Shown here piece by piece: positions 16,063-24,727 of a DNA stretch of 32,113 nt. The stretch is from Timonella senegalensis JC301 (GTDB taxonomy: Bacteria > Actinomycetota > Actinomycetes > Actinomycetales > Cellulomonadaceae): contig NZ_HE978643.1 in assembly GCF_000312125.1 (NCBI RefSeq), positions 448,530 through 480,642 of the forward strand, given 5' to 3'. The stretch's first letter is position 1, and each line of letters begins with the position of its first letter. The translations under genes were made by a program, and so were the position numbers. The notes beneath the pieces are model-generated. The model was not told where the DNA came from, did no database searches, and saw only the letters and a program-made list of their open reading frames with translations.

Positions 16063-16596
16063 TTGGCAATCCAACCAACCGCAGAAGACCTTCAAGGTGT
16101 TCTCGCGCCGGTAGTCGCAAGCGCTGGGCTGTATCTCGAACAGGTGCGCATCGTGCCTTCGGGTAAGACCGTCACCGTCCGGGTCACAGTGGACCTCGAC
16201 GAGTCGGAATCAGGTTCCGTGTCCCTTGAGCAGATTGCAGACGCCTCCCGCGCGGTGTCCGACGCCCTCGACGCTGTCCCTTCACTGAGCGACGCATACA
16301 CACTCGAAGTCTCATCGCCCGGCACTAACCGGCCGCTGACTGAGCCGAGGCACTTCAAGCGCGCAATCTCCCGCCTGATCAAAGTCAACGCCTCCGGCGA
16401 GGACTTCACCGCCCGACTTCTCGGGGTGGACGGCGACGAACTTGAGTTCGACAACGGCAAGCGCATCACAGTCGCCGACGTGCGCAAGGCCAAGATCGAA
16501 GTAGAACTAAAGCGTGCCGAAGAGGTGCGTGACGAAGACCTAGAAGAAATCGTGTCCGAAGACTCGGGTACACAAGAGGTGGAGGACCAACCATGA
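16063..16596 (+). CDS. rimP: Ribosome maturation factor RimP
   Basis: RimP assists 30S subunit maturation; 177 residues. The N-terminal domain (about 1-85) has [20 protein letters not shown] and a helix with [17 protein letters not shown]. The family signature [20 protein letters not shown] (about 84-103) leads into an Sm-like C-terminal domain (about 104-150, ending [12 protein letters not shown]). The last ~25 residues are an acidic tail. The start is a TTG (16063), supported by AGGAGAG at 16053-16059 and by agreement with the family N-terminus; no ATG or GTG lies close enough. The stop overlaps the nusA start (ATGA), so the two are translationally coupled. Confidence 0.94.
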   Translation: MAIQPTAEDLQGVLAPVVASAGLYLEQVRIVPSGKTVTVRVTVDLDESESGSVSLEQIADASRAVSDALDAVPSLSDAYTLEVSSPGTNRPLTEPRHFKRAISRLIKVNASGEDFTARLLGVDGDELEFDNGKRITVADVRKAKIEVELKRAEEVRDEDLEEIVSEDSGTQEVEDQP

Positions 16597-17612
16597 ACAT
16601 CGATATGAGCGCGCTGCGGATGTTGGAACGCGAGCGCGAAATCAGCCTGGACGTTCTCATCTCCGCAATTGAGCAGGCTCTCACCGTGGCTTACCAGCGC
16701 ACCCCTGACGCGTACAAGAACGCGCGCGTTGAGGTAGATCGCAAGTCCGGCCACGTCGTTGTGTGGGCGCGTGAGGAAACGATCGTCTCCCCAGCGTCCG
16801 AGGACGAAGAGGGCAATTACGTCCCCGCCGTGCGCGAAATGGGACCAGAGTTTGATCACACACCTTCCGACTTCGGCCATGTCGCCACCGCGACCGCCCG
16901 CCAGGTCATCTTCCAGCGTCTGCGCGACGTCGAGGACGACCAGGTCCTCGGCCAGTTCAAGGACAAGGAAGGCCAGCTCATCTCCGGCATCATCCAGCAG
17001 GGTTCGAACCCTCGCGTGGTGAACGTGGAGTTGGGTGGCAAGGAAGCTCAGCTACCCGAGCACGAGCAGGTACCCACCGAGCGCTACCGCCACGGTGACC
17101 GTATTCGCGCATACGTGCTCGAGGTAACCCGCCGCATGAACGGACCATCAATCACGCTCAGCCGTACGCACCCTAACCTGGTGCTGCGCCTGTTCGAGCT
17201 CGAGGTCCCCGAAGTGGCTGATGGAACGGTTGAGATCGTCTCCATCGCCCGCGAGGCCGGCTACCGCACCAAGATCGCCGTGACCACCCGCGTCCAGGGC
17301 CTCAACGCCAAGGGAGCCTGCATTGGCCCCATGGGATCACGTGTACGTGCAGTGATGGCTGAGCTCGGCGGCGAAAAGATCGATATTGTCGACTACACCG
17401 AGGACCCAGCACGCTTCATCGCGTCTGCTCTCTCGCCAGCATCGGTGACATCTGTCACGATCCTTGATGAGGTGTCCCGTTCTGCACAGGTAGTCGTCCC
17501 CGACTACCAGCTCTCTCTTGCCATCGGCAAGGAAGGCCAGAATGCGCGTCTTGCGGCCAAACTAACCGGCTGGAAGATCGACATTCGTTCGGATGCAGAC
17601 GCAGAGAACTAA
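16593..17612 (+). CDS. nusA: Transcription termination/antitermination factor NusA
   Basis: NusA binds RNA polymerase and nascent RNA and modulates pausing, termination and antitermination; 339 residues. The N-terminal polymerase-binding domain (about 1-125) is followed by an S1 domain (about 130-195, [20 protein letters not shown]), a first KH domain (about 200-265) and a second (about 270-335, [20 protein letters not shown]). SLSRTHP-type segment [20 protein letters not shown] joins S1 and KH1. [19 protein letters not shown] is the KH1 GxxG region. There are no acidic C-terminal repeats, as usual in actinobacteria. The gene overlaps rimP by four bases. Confidence 0.96.
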   Translation: MNIDMSALRMLEREREISLDVLISAIEQALTVAYQRTPDAYKNARVEVDRKSGHVVVWAREETIVSPASEDEEGNYVPAVREMGPEFDHTPSDFGHVATATARQVIFQRLRDVEDDQVLGQFKDKEGQLISGIIQQGSNPRVVNVELGGKEAQLPEHEQVPTERYRHGDRIRAYVLEVTRRMNGPSITLSRTHPNLVLRLFELEVPEVADGTVEIVSIAREAGYRTKIAVTTRVQGLNAKGACIGPMGSRVRAVMAELGGEKIDIVDYTEDPARFIASALSPASVTSVTILDEVSRSAQVVVPDYQLSLAIGKEGQNARLAAKLTGWKIDIRSDADAEN

Positions 17613-17858
17613 GTTCTCGCAGCCCAAAATGTGACGCGAAAGGGAGTCGCACCCGCCACTGTGAGGTGTGTGCGACTGCCTAAGCGCGCCAAAGAGGGCT
17701 AAAATTAAGGGGACTGACAAGGGCTCGGTTGAGTTGTGCCCATTTTTCGTCGTTCATGTTCACTACGCTTCCTTTGGTTCGCGCCATAGGTTTGCGCTGA
17801 ATAGTGAGGCGGTGGGGACGCAACAATCCGGAGCACGCAAGACATAGAACGAGGTTCA
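17613..17858. other. nusA-ylxR spacer
   Basis: These 246 bases are long for a cluster that is usually tight. They hold an inverted repeat AGTCGCAC/GTGCGACT (17645-17652 with 17670-17677), a possible weak promoter for ylxR-infB (TTGGTT 17774-17779, TGAATA 17798-17803, 18-base spacing) and an AT-rich TAAAATTAA at 17700-17708. A 25-codon minus-strand frame ending near 17680 has no family match that I recognise. Confidence 0.45.
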
Positions 17859-18173
17859 GTGAATCATTCACAGTCCGAGCCAATGCGCACATGCATTGGA
17901 TGTCGTGCGGTAGCCCCGTCAAGGCAACTAGTTCGTGTTGTGTTGGACTCCAACTTCAACTCCGCGGCAGGAGAACACGCTTCGTCAGCACGCACTGCGC
18001 GTGTGGATCGAAATGGTGGGCTGCCCGGTAGGGGAAGTTGGTTGCACCCACAGCAATCGTGTTTGGACGTGGCAGTGAAGAGGCGTGCTTTTTCACGAGC
18101 ACTACGAACGCACGGAGAAGTAGATCTACACGACGTACGCGAGTACGTCGCACAGAACGCAGCGCGTTCCTAG
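17859..18173 (+). CDS. ylxR: YlxR family RNA-binding protein (DUF448)
   Basis: Small basic protein of 104 residues. The defining motif MRTCIGCRAVAPSRQLVRVV is at about 9-28, and the second conserved block GRGSWLHPQQSCLDVAVKRRAF at about 56-78 carries the GRG and HP.C features. YlxR sits between nusA and infB in many bacteria and has been linked to RNase P and to gene regulation; its role in actinobacteria is not established. The start is GTG 17859 with GAGG four bases upstream; ATG 17883, which begins directly at MRTCIGCR, is an alternative without a good binding site. Between 32 and 54 the residues are more variable. A hairpin follows the stop. Confidence 0.88.
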   Translation: MNHSQSEPMRTCIGCRAVAPSRQLVRVVLDSNFNSAAGEHASSARTARVDRNGGLPGRGSWLHPQQSCLDVAVKRRAFSRALRTHGEVDLHDVREYVAQNAARS

Positions 18174-18332
18174 AGATGTTCTCCACGTGAACCCAGGACA
18201 CCGTCCTCGGGTTTAAGACCTGTCGATAAGGAAGCGGGTAAAGGCCGATGGGCACCCGATGAGTACTCAGCGATGAGTCCGTGTAACTAACGACGGTCCT
18301 CCCAGTTTCGGGTGGACCGAGACTGGAGAGTT
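18174..18332 (+). promoter_or_regulatory. infB leader region
   Basis: The 159 bases between ylxR and infB hold the hairpin at 18192-18211 and a direct repeat GATGAGT (18258-18264 and 18272-18278) around the palindrome GAGTACTC (18261-18268). No promoter is evident. Such a long gap before infB suggests a regulated leader; the mechanism is unknown. Confidence 0.35.
18192..18211 (+). terminator. Hairpin behind ylxR (attenuator candidate)
   Basis: CCCAGGAC (18192-18199) pairs with GTCCT-GGG (18203-18211, one bulged C); TTTAAG follows. It lies in the 159-base ylxR-infB gap and could reduce read-through into infB. Confidence 0.4.
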
Positions 18333-21278
18333 GTGGCTAAAATCCGCGTCTACGAGCTCGCAAAGGAGCTCGGGGTGGAAAGCAAGACCATCATGGGGAA
18401 GTTGACTGAACTCGGAGAGTTCGTCCGTTCAGCATCCTCAACCATCGAACCACCAGTGGTTCGCAAACTGCGCGACGCGTTCCCCGCCTCAGGTGGAGCC
18501 GGTGCAGAAAAGGCTGCGGCAAAGCCTGCTGCTAAGCCGGCAGCAAAGACCGCCGAGAAGCCAGCCGAGACCGTTGCACCAGCAGCGCCAGCGGCACCTT
18601 CCGAAAAGGCGCCAGCAAAGCCAGCAGCAAAGACACCTGCTGCACCAAAGCCAGGCGCTAGGCCGGCTCCAAAGGTAGAGCCAGCAGCCAAGCCAGCCGA
18701 GGCAAAGACCGAGGACGGCGCCGCTTCCGGTGCTCGTACCGCCGGCCCGCGTCCAGGTAATAACCCATTCGCTACCACGCAGGGCATGCCACGCCAGGGC
18801 GGTCCACGCCCAGGTGCGCCACGTCCAGGCGGCAACCGCCACACGGGCGCAGCGGGTGGACAGGGTGGACAGGGCGCTCGCCCTGCCGGAGGCCAGGGTC
18901 GCCCTGTAACCGGTGGAGCACGCCCAGGCACCCCACGCCCAGGCAACAACCCATTCTCTGAGAAGCAGGGTGCAGGACGACCAAGCGGACGCCCAGAGCG
19001 CACTGACCGTCAGGGTGCGGGTCACGCCAACCCTAAGAACACCGAGCACGCCGCTCACTCTGATGCTCGTCCGGGCGGTCCACGCCCAGGAGGCCCACGT
19101 CCAGGCGGTCCACGTCCGGGCGGTCCACGTCCAAACCCTGGCATGATGCCAGGCCGCACCAGCGCTCCGCGCCCAGGTGCAGGCGAGCGCGCAGGCGCTG
19201 GTGGACGCGGTGGCCAGGGTGGCGGCCGCGGTGGCAACGGTCCACGCGGCGGTCAGGGTGCACCAGCGGGTCCAGGTGGTAACACCGGTGGCGGCGGTTT
19301 CGCTGGCCGCGGTGGACGTCCGGGTCCGGGTGGACGCGGTAACACTGCAGGAGCATTCGGTCGTTCCGGAGGGCGCCCAGTCAAGGGTCGCAAGTCGAAG
19401 CGCGCGAAGCGTCAAGAGTTCGAGCAGATGCAGGCTCCATCGCTTGGTGGCGTACAAGTCCCACGCGGTGACGGCAACACTGCAATCCGCCTGCGCCGTG
19501 GTTCGAGCCTCGCCGACTTTGCAGACAAGATTGATGCAAACCCAGCGAGCCTCGTAACGGTTCTCTTCCACCTCGGTGAGATGGCAACCGCTACGCAGTC
19601 GCTTGACGAGGACACCTTTGGTACCCTCGCAGCCGAGCTCGGATACGTCATCGAGATGGTGTCGGCCGAGGACGAAGACCGCGAGTTGCTCGAGGCCTTC
19701 GACATCGACCTTGAGGGCGAAGAAGCAGGGGAGTCCGATGAGGACCTTGCTGCACGTCCTCCAGTAGTCACCGTCATGGGTCACGTTGACCACGGTAAGA
19801 CCCGACTGCTCGACGCTATCCGTAATGCGGATGTTGTCTCCGGTGAGGCCGGCGGAATCACCCAGCACATCGGTGCTTACCAGGTGAAGACCCAGGTAGA
19901 CGGCAACGAGCGCGCACTGACCTTCATTGACACCCCGGGTCACGAGGCGTTCACCGCTATGCGTGCCCGTGGTGCTCAGGTCACCGACATCGCAATCCTC
20001 GTGGTTGCAGCTGATGACGGCGTTATGCCACAGACGGTTGAGGCGCTTAACCACGCCCAGGCCGCAGGTGTGCCAATCGTTGTTGCAGTCAACAAGGTGG
20101 ACAAGGACACTGCAAACCCTGCAAAGATCCGTCAGCAGCTGACCGAGTACAACTTGGTTGCTGAGGAATACGGTGGAGACACCATGTTCGTTGACGTTTC
20201 CGCTAAGCAGAACATGGGAATCGACTCGCTGCTCGAGGCCGTCGTGCTTACCGCCGATGCAGCCCTCGACCTGCGTGCCAACCCGAACAAGGACGCACGC
20301 GGTGTCGCGATTGAGGCGAACCTCGACAAGGGCCGCGGTGCTGTTGCAACAGTTCTCGTCCAGTCGGGTACCCTCCACGTCGGAGACGCCATCGTGGCTG
20401 GAACCGCGCACGGACGTGTTCGTGCGATGTTCGACGAGCACGGCAACACGCTCAAGGCCGCTGGGCCAGCGCGCCCAGTCATGGTCCTTGGTCTGACCTC
20501 GGTTCCACGTGCAGGCGACGGCTTCCTTGTTGCACCAGACGACCGCACCGCGCGCCAGATCGCTGAAAAGCGTGAGGCCGCCGAGCGCGCCGCTCTGCTG
20601 GCTAAGCGTCGCAAGCGCATCAGCCTCGAAGACTTCACCCAAGCTCTCGAGCAGGGCAAGGTTGAGACCCTCAACCTCGTGCTCAAGGGTGACGTCTCCG
20701 GTGCTGTGGAAGCTCTTGAGGACGCACTGCTCAAGATCAACGTTGGCGACGAGGTTGACCTGCGCATCATCCACCGCGGTGTCGGTGCGATCACGCAGAA
20801 CGACGTCAACCTCGCAACGGTCGACAACGCGATCATCATTGGCTTCAACGTCAAGACCGCAGAGCGCGTTGCAGAACTCGCTGACCGCGAGGGCATCGAC
20901 ATCCGCTACTACTCGATCATCTACAAGGCGATCGAGGACGTGGAAGCAGCCCTCAAGGGAATGCTCAAGCCAGAGTACGAAGAAGTTCAGCTCGGAACCG
21001 CAGAGATCCGCGAAGTCTTCCGTTCCTCCAAGTTCGGAAACATTGCCGGTTCGATCGTGCGCTCCGGTGAGATTCGCCGTAACTCCAAGGCCCGCGTACT
21101 GCGCGACGGCGTTGTCCTCGGCGACAACCTCACCATTGACTCGCTTAAGCGATTCAAGGACGACGCAACAGAGGTCCGCGAGGGCTTCGAGTGTGGTATT
21201 GGCCTCGGCTCGTTCAACGACCTTCAGGTTGGCGACACCATCGAGACTTGGGAAATGCGCGAGAAGCCTCGCTCCTGA
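18333..21278 (+). CDS. infB: Translation initiation factor IF-2
   Basis: GTPase placing fMet-tRNA on the 30S subunit; 981 residues. A first IF2-N module (1-50, [20 protein letters not shown]) is followed by a long Ala/Pro/Lys-rich then Gly/Arg/Pro-rich linker (about 60-355), with [13 protein letters not shown] repeats near 19068-19140. A second IF2-N module (about 385-450) precedes the GTPase domain: G1 GHVDHGKT at about 483, G3 DTPGHE at about 533, G4 NKVD at about 587. Domains II-IV follow, ending in the fMet-tRNA-binding C2 part ([28 protein letters not shown]). GTG 18333 is chosen: GGAG lies four bases upstream and it restores the family start; the frame could also open at GTG 18312. Proline is mostly CCA. 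Confidence 0.97.
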   Translation: MAKIRVYELAKELGVESKTIMGKLTELGEFVRSASSTIEPPVVRKLRDAFPASGGAGAEKAAAKPAAKPAAKTAEKPAETVAPAAPAAPSEKAPAKPAAKTPAAPKPGARPAPKVEPAAKPAEAKTEDGAASGARTAGPRPGNNPFATTQGMPRQGGPRPGAPRPGGNRHTGAAGGQGGQGARPAGGQGRPVTGGARPGTPRPGNNPFSEKQGAGRPSGRPERTDRQGAGHANPKNTEHAAHSDARPGGPRPGGPRPGGPRPGGPRPNPGMMPGRTSAPRPGAGERAGAGGRGGQGGGRGGNGPRGGQGAPAGPGGNTGGGGFAGRGGRPGPGGRGNTAGAFGRSGGRPVKGRKSKRAKRQEFEQMQAPSLGGVQVPRGDGNTAIRLRRGSSLADFADKIDANPASLVTVLFHLGEMATATQSLDEDTFGTLAAELGYVIEMVSAEDEDRELLEAFDIDLEGEEAGESDEDLAARPPVVTVMGHVDHGKTRLLDAIRNADVVSGEAGGITQHIGAYQVKTQVDGNERALTFIDTPGHEAFTAMRARGAQVTDIAILVVAADDGVMPQTVEALNHAQAAGVPIVVAVNKVDKDTANPAKIRQQLTEYNLVAEEYGGDTMFVDVSAKQNMGIDSLLEAVVLTADAALDLRANPNKDARGVAIEANLDKGRGAVATVLVQSGTLHVGDAIVAGTAHGRVRAMFDEHGNTLKAAGPARPVMVLGLTSVPRAGDGFLVAPDDRTARQIAEKREAAERAALLAKRRKRISLEDFTQALEQGKVETLNLVLKGDVSGAVEALEDALLKINVGDEVDLRIIHRGVGAITQNDVNLATVDNAIIIGFNVKTAERVAELADREGIDIRYYSIIYKAIEDVEAALKGMLKPEYEEVQLGTAEIREVFRSSKFGNIAGSIVRSGEIRRNSKARVLRDGVVLGDNLTIDSLKRFKDDATEVREGFECGIGLGSFNDLQVGDTIETWEMREKPRS

Positions 21279-21313
21279 CCCGAGTACAGCCTTACATGAC
21301 GCCCGAGGCGTCG

Positions 21314-21352
21314 ACCCGGAGGGCGCCAGCGCACAGCTGGCGCCCTCCGGGT
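21314..21352 (+). terminator. Perfect 17-bp stem-loop after infB
   Basis: The arm ACCCGGAGGGCGCCAGC (21314-21330) pairs exactly with 21336-21352 around loop GCACA. It lies 35 bases after the infB stop, with no U-tract. Confidence 0.75.
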
Positions 21353-21503
21353 GTCTCACGCCGTAGTAAGCGTGACATCGGATGGAATCCGGGCAATCCC
21401 GTGCCACGCGCACGGGCAGCGCAATAGGATTCTTAGCAGGTAAAGAACGTAGGCCCCTGGGGACGCACCCAGTAGGGTTAGAGAGACTAGAAGGAGTGCG
21501 AAC

Positions 21504-21959
21504 ATGGTTGACCACCCACGGGCCCGCAAGCTGGCGGACCGAATCAAGGTAATCGTCGCAAAGATGTTGGACACCAGAATCAAGGACCCACGCTTGGGGT
21601 TTGTCACGATCACTGAGGTGCGCGTGACCGGTGACCTGCAGAACGCGTCCATCTTCTACACCGTGTACGGAAGCGACGAGGACCGCACCAACACTGCTGC
21701 CGCTCTGGAAAGCGCAAAGGGCACGATTCGCTCCGAAATCGGAAAGCAGACGGGCATTCGCCTTACCCCAAACATTGACTTCCACCTCGACGCCGTCCCA
21801 GAGAATGCAGCTGCCTTTGACAAGGCTCTGCTCGAGGCTCAACGCCGCGACGAGGAACTCAAGGCCCTGCGCCAGGGCGCCAAGCCTGCTGGCGATGCGG
21901 ACCCTTACCGCAAGCCACGCGAGCTGGATCTCGAGTCCGAGGACGAGTCCGAAGCCTGA
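21504..21959 (+). CDS. rbfA: Ribosome-binding factor A
   Basis: RbfA is a KH-like fold 30S assembly factor acting on 16S rRNA helix 1; 151 residues. Diagnostic are ARKLADRIKVIVAKML (about 6-21), KDPRLGFVTITEVRVTGDLQ (about 27-46) and the Ala-Xaa-Gly-type turn region with AAALESAKGTIRSEIGKQTG, then LTPNIDFHLD (about 90-99). The last ~35 residues are a charged tail that is typically variable. ATG 21504 has AAGGAG seven bases upstream. The 225-base gap after infB, with a terminator hairpin, suggests a separate promoter. The stop overlaps truB by one base (TGATG). Confidence 0.95.
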   Translation: MVDHPRARKLADRIKVIVAKMLDTRIKDPRLGFVTITEVRVTGDLQNASIFYTVYGSDEDRTNTAAALESAKGTIRSEIGKQTGIRLTPNIDFHLDAVPENAAAFDKALLEAQRRDEELKALRQGAKPAGDADPYRKPRELDLESEDESEA

Positions 21960-22918
21960 TGACGACTCAAGGAAGGGCCCCGCGAAGGCCCTCCGCTGCC
22001 GACGGCATCGTGGTCGTGGACAAGCCCGCGACCTGGACCAGCCACGACGTGGTGTCCCGTATGCGCACGCTCGCGGCAACGCGAAAGGTTGGGCACGCGG
22101 GCACGCTTGACCCCATGGCAACCGGTGTTCTGGTTGTGGGCGTGGGCAAGGCGACCAAACTACTCAACTACATCGTCGGTGCGGACAAGGATTACGAGGC
22201 CACGATTCGCCTCGGCTTCTCGACCACCACTGAGGACGCGGACGGCGTGATCGTTCAGGCGATTGCTCCGTCTCGGTACGGTCGGGCGGATCTCGAAGCC
22301 GCCGCCCAGGGGCTCACTGGGGACATCATGCAGGTCCCCAGCTCAGTGAGCGCGATCAAGGTGGACGGTAAGCGGGCCTACGATCGCGTGCGCGCAGGCG
22401 AGGACGTCACCTTGGATGCTCGGCCCGCCCGGGTGCCGCGCTTTGACGTGCTCGAGGTCCGCGAGGTGTCAACTCCGAGCGGTCTGGCCGTGGATGTGGA
22501 CGTGTTTGTGACCGTGTCCTCGGGTACCTACGTCCGTGCGCTCGGCCGGGACTTTGCCTTGGCGCTCGGCACCGTGGGTCACCTTACCCGGCTGCGTCGC
22601 ACACGAGTGGGCGGCTACTCGCTGGACAGCTCTCGAACCCTTGAGGAGCTTGAGGGTGAACTCGCCGGTGCCCCCACAATCGAGGTGCTCCCGCTTGCAC
22701 AGGCTGCAGCCGCGACCTTCGCGGTGCGCAACCTGAGTGCTGACGAGACCGTCGCCCTTGGCTTTGGCAAGAGGCTTGCCCCGAACCCCGACCTCGGCGC
22801 AAGTGCTGAGGAGCCGGTGATGCTTGCGGGAATTGATCCGCAGGGAGAGTTGACCGCTCTGCTCAAGGATGACGGCACCAAGACTCAGCCGGTCGTGGTG
22901 TTCGCCGCGCGGCAGTAA
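21959..22918 (+). CDS. truB: tRNA pseudouridine(55) synthase
   Basis: TruB isomerises U55 in the T-loop of tRNAs; 319 residues. The N-terminal GIVVVDKPATWTSHDVV (about 16-32) and the catalytic loop GHAGTLDPMATGVLVVGVGK (46-65), with Asp51 as nucleophile, are the family signature. Further motifs are DKDYEATIRLGFSTTTEDAD (about 74-93), QVPSSVSAIKVDGKRAYDR (about 123-141) and SSGTYVRALGRDFALALG (about 183-200). The C-terminal part resembles the actinobacterial TruB C-terminal domain. The start overlaps the rbfA stop by one base, as part of the rbfA-truB-ribF unit. Confidence 0.96.
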   Translation: MTTQGRAPRRPSAADGIVVVDKPATWTSHDVVSRMRTLAATRKVGHAGTLDPMATGVLVVGVGKATKLLNYIVGADKDYEATIRLGFSTTTEDADGVIVQAIAPSRYGRADLEAAAQGLTGDIMQVPSSVSAIKVDGKRAYDRVRAGEDVTLDARPARVPRFDVLEVREVSTPSGLAVDVDVFVTVSSGTYVRALGRDFALALGTVGHLTRLRRTRVGGYSLDSSRTLEELEGELAGAPTIEVLPLAQAAAATFAVRNLSADETVALGFGKRLAPNPDLGASAEEPVMLAGIDPQGELTALLKDDGTKTQPVVVFAARQ

Positions 22919-23048
22919 GTTCGACCGTAGGTTGCGCGGTGTGCGCTGCGGGAAGGAAACGGACCGCACGCACGTTACATGCCTAGGAAAGTTTGGCCCA
23001 CGGTAGTTCCGGCTTGTGCCGCACTGCCGTGGTTTGAAACGTGGAGAG

Positions 23049-23054
23049 AAGGAG
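23049..23054 (+). promoter_or_regulatory. Ribosome binding site that sets the ribF start
   Basis: AAGGAG is eight bases before GTG 23063. It supports that start over the in-frame ATG 22979, whose 28 extra codons are not shared with RibF proteins. Confidence 0.8.
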
Positions 23055-23062
23055 TTTCCCCA

Positions 23063-24010
23063 GTGCACATCGCGATGGGTGTTTCCGAGTTTGATCTGGC
23101 CAACGTGCCAACTGTTGTCACAATCGGAAACTTTGACGGCGTCCACCGCGGACACCAGTTTGTCCTGCAGAAGACGATCCTTCAGGCTGACGCGCGCTCC
23201 GCCGCAAGCGTCGTCCTGACCTTCGATCCGCACCCCGCGCTCGTGCACCGTCCTGGCACCGCGCCCGCCATGCTCACGGGCCTCAAAGACCGACTCGAGC
23301 TGATCGCCGCCGAGGGCATCGACGCAACCCTCGTGATCGACTACAGCCTCGAGTTCGCGCAGCTGACGCCGCGCGAGTTCATCGAGACCTATGTCGTGGG
23401 CACACTGCACGCCGTTGCCGTGGTCATCGGCCGCGATGTCCGGTTTGGTAAGGACAATTGCGGCGACCTCGCCACGCTTCAGGAGCTTGGCGCGGAGTTC
23501 GGTTTTGATGTCGTGATTGTCGACGATTTTGGTGCGCCCGAGGGCGGGGAACGTTGGTCCTCATCTGTGGTGCGTCAGTTGGTCTTCTCCGGCGAGATGA
23601 TTGCAGTGACGGCCCTGCTTGGACGCCCGCACCGCATTCGCGGTGAGGTCGTACACGGTGACGCCCGTGGCCGTGAGATGGGATTCCCCACCGCAAACAT
23701 GAGCCAGACGTCCGACGGCATGATCCCAGCGGACGGCGTGTACGCCGGATGGGTTTCCGTGGTCGGGGGAGCGCGGGCGCTGCAGAAGATGCCTGCCGCC
23801 ATTTCGATCGGCACCAATCCCACCTTTGAGGGGCAACAGCGCAGGGTCGAGTCGTACGTGATCGACCGCAAAGGACTTGAGCTGTACGGCGAGGAGGTCA
23901 TCGTCGAGTTCGAGCAGCGGCTTCGTCCGACGCTGACGTTCGACTCAATGGAGACGCTCATCGTCCAGATGAACGAGGACGTCGAACGGGCTCGTCTGCT
24001 CCTGCGCTGA
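23063..24010 (+). CDS. ribF: Bifunctional riboflavin kinase / FAD synthetase
   Basis: RibF phosphorylates riboflavin to FMN and adenylates FMN to FAD; 315 residues. The N-terminal nucleotidyl-transferase domain (about 15-185) has TIGNFDGVHRGHQ with the HxGH-type motif, LTFDPHP, and the late WSSSVVRQLVFSG in place of the family SST.IR. The C-terminal kinase domain (about 190-310) has GRPHRIRGEVVHGDARGRE, GFPTANM (the PTAN motif) and PADGVYAGWV, with RRVESYVID and FEQRLRP following. GTG 23063 is preferred on the strength of the AAGGAG site. It is the third gene of rbfA-truB-ribF. No FMN riboswitch is seen upstream. Confidence 0.95.
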   Translation: MHIAMGVSEFDLANVPTVVTIGNFDGVHRGHQFVLQKTILQADARSAASVVLTFDPHPALVHRPGTAPAMLTGLKDRLELIAAEGIDATLVIDYSLEFAQLTPREFIETYVVGTLHAVAVVIGRDVRFGKDNCGDLATLQELGAEFGFDVVIVDDFGAPEGGERWSSSVVRQLVFSGEMIAVTALLGRPHRIRGEVVHGDARGREMGFPTANMSQTSDGMIPADGVYAGWVSVVGGARALQKMPAAISIGTNPTFEGQQRRVESYVIDRKGLELYGEEVIVEFEQRLRPTLTFDSMETLIVQMNEDVERARLLLR

Positions 24011-24042
24011 GGGCTGTGGAACGGGGTGCGCGCGGGGCCTTA

Positions 24043-24057
24043 CTGCATTTTATGCAG
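24043..24057 (+). terminator. Small hairpin after ribF
   Basis: CTGCAT/ATGCAG with a TTT loop (24043-24048, 24052-24057) lies 32 bases after the ribF stop, with GTAGTCTTTC following. It is a weak terminator candidate. Confidence 0.35.
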
Positions 24058-24128
24058 GTAGTCTTTCGGCCGTTTATGCGCGGTTCTTGGGTGAGCGGAG
24101 TCACGTGACTTCACTGCAGCGCACCAGT

Positions 24129-24154
24129 TTGCCCTAGTCGAAACCTGATAGACT
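24129..24154 (+). promoter_or_regulatory. Possible rpsO promoter
   Basis: TTGCCC (24129-24134) and TAGACT (24149-24154) form a pair with a short 14-base spacing; the -10 is reasonable but the spacing is poor. The 227-base gap ribF-rpsO must hold the rpsO promoter. Confidence 0.3.
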
Positions 24155-24237
24155 TTTACAGCCGTTAGATCGGCCGCGGATCCAGAGAGCTCGGGTGAAC
24201 ATGCCCCAGAGCGCCGCGCAACTAGTTAGGGAGAGCC

Positions 24238-24507
24238 ATGCCGCTCGATTCCGCAGTAAAGAAGAGCATCATCGCAGAACTCGGTGCAAACGAGAGCGAC
24301 ACTGGTTCGCCAGAGGTTCAGATCGCGATGCTTTCGCAGCGCATCAAGGACCTCACCGAGCACCTCAAGACCCACAAGCACGACCACCACTCACGTCGTG
24401 GCCTTCTTCTCCTTGTTGGTCAGCGTCGTCGCCTCCTGGGTTACCTTCAGAAGGTAGACATCGAGCGTTACCGTTCGATCATTGAGCGCCTCGGTCTGCG
24501 CCGCTGA
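24238..24507 (+). CDS. rpsO: 30S ribosomal protein S15
   Basis: S15 binds the central domain of 16S rRNA early in assembly; 89 residues, the exact family length. Diagnostic are [20 protein letters not shown] (about 23-42), [20 protein letters not shown] (about 46-65) and [20 protein letters not shown] (about 66-85). ATG 24238 has AGGGAGAG a few bases upstream. It is followed by two hairpins and pnp, the same gene order as in E. coli and most actinobacteria. Confidence 0.98.
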   Translation: MPLDSAVKKSIIAELGANESDTGSPEVQIAMLSQRIKDLTEHLKTHKHDHHSRRGLLLLVGQRRRLLGYLQKVDIERYRSIIERLGLRR

Positions 24508-24519
24508 TTATATTGTGAT

Positions 24520-24550
24520 CCAGCTCGGTCCTTGCTAAGGACCGGGCTGG
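24520..24550 (+). terminator. Hairpin after rpsO
   Basis: A 14-bp stem (24520-24533 with 24537-24550, one G-U pair, loop GCT) starts 13 bases after the rpsO stop. TCCAATGTCT follows rather than a U-run. Confidence 0.7.
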
Positions 24551-24559
24551 TCCAATGTC

Positions 24560-24579
24560 TGGCCCGTTTAGGCGGGCCA
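24560..24579 (+). promoter_or_regulatory. Second hairpin in the rpsO-pnp gap (pnp leader)
   Basis: TGGCCCG/CGGGCCA (24560-24566 with 24573-24579, loop TTTAGG) follows the rpsO hairpin by nine bases. In E. coli a pnp leader hairpin is cut by RNase III and used for PNPase autocontrol; the same here is inference. Confidence 0.45.
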
Positions 24580-24634
24580 TCGTAGTATCACGCCGGTTTG
24601 TGAACCTTCCTCGTCGGTCCTCGGTAGTGGTTTC

Positions 24635-24656
24635 CGGAATCCTTTACGGATTTCCG
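24635..24656 (+). promoter_or_regulatory. Third hairpin in the pnp leader
   Basis: CGGAATCC (24635-24642) pairs with GGATTTCCG (24648-24656, one bulged T) around loop TTTAC. It lies about 70 bases before the pnp start. Confidence 0.4.
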
Positions 24657-24717
24657 TGGACCTCGATCGAAGACCGCTGATGAGGCGAAGCACAAACCCC
24701 CGTTTTTCCCAAGAAAT

Positions 24718-24723
24718 GGAGGG
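24718..24723 (+). promoter_or_regulatory. Ribosome binding site that sets the pnp start
   Basis: GGAGGG precedes ATG 24728 by four bases. The in-frame starts at 24656 (GTG) and 24716 (ATG) lie before or within this site and add residues not shared by the family. Confidence 0.7.
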
Positions 24724-24727
24724 CCTC

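Noticed and set aside
17680..17922. Minus-strand frame of 80 codons between nusA and ylxR
   Set aside because: No domain and no clear start; it overlaps the ylxR start. A 25-codon part remains possible but unsupported.
18240..18300. Possible hammerhead-like ribozyme around the GATGAGT words
   Set aside because: The required core (CUGAUGA with GAAA and three closing stems) cannot be assembled.
19060..19140. CRISPR-like repeats
   Set aside because: The short repeats lie inside the infB coding frame and encode RPGG units; there are no unique spacers.
18489..22121. A 1210-codon open frame on the minus strand opposite infB and rbfA
   Set aside because: It is the shadow of infB codon bias: no recognisable domain, no binding site, low-complexity composition, and the plus strand carries unmistakable IF-2, RbfA and the TruB start.
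22919..23062. FMN riboswitch before ribF
   Set aside because: The conserved FMN-aptamer words are absent, and the gene follows truB closely.
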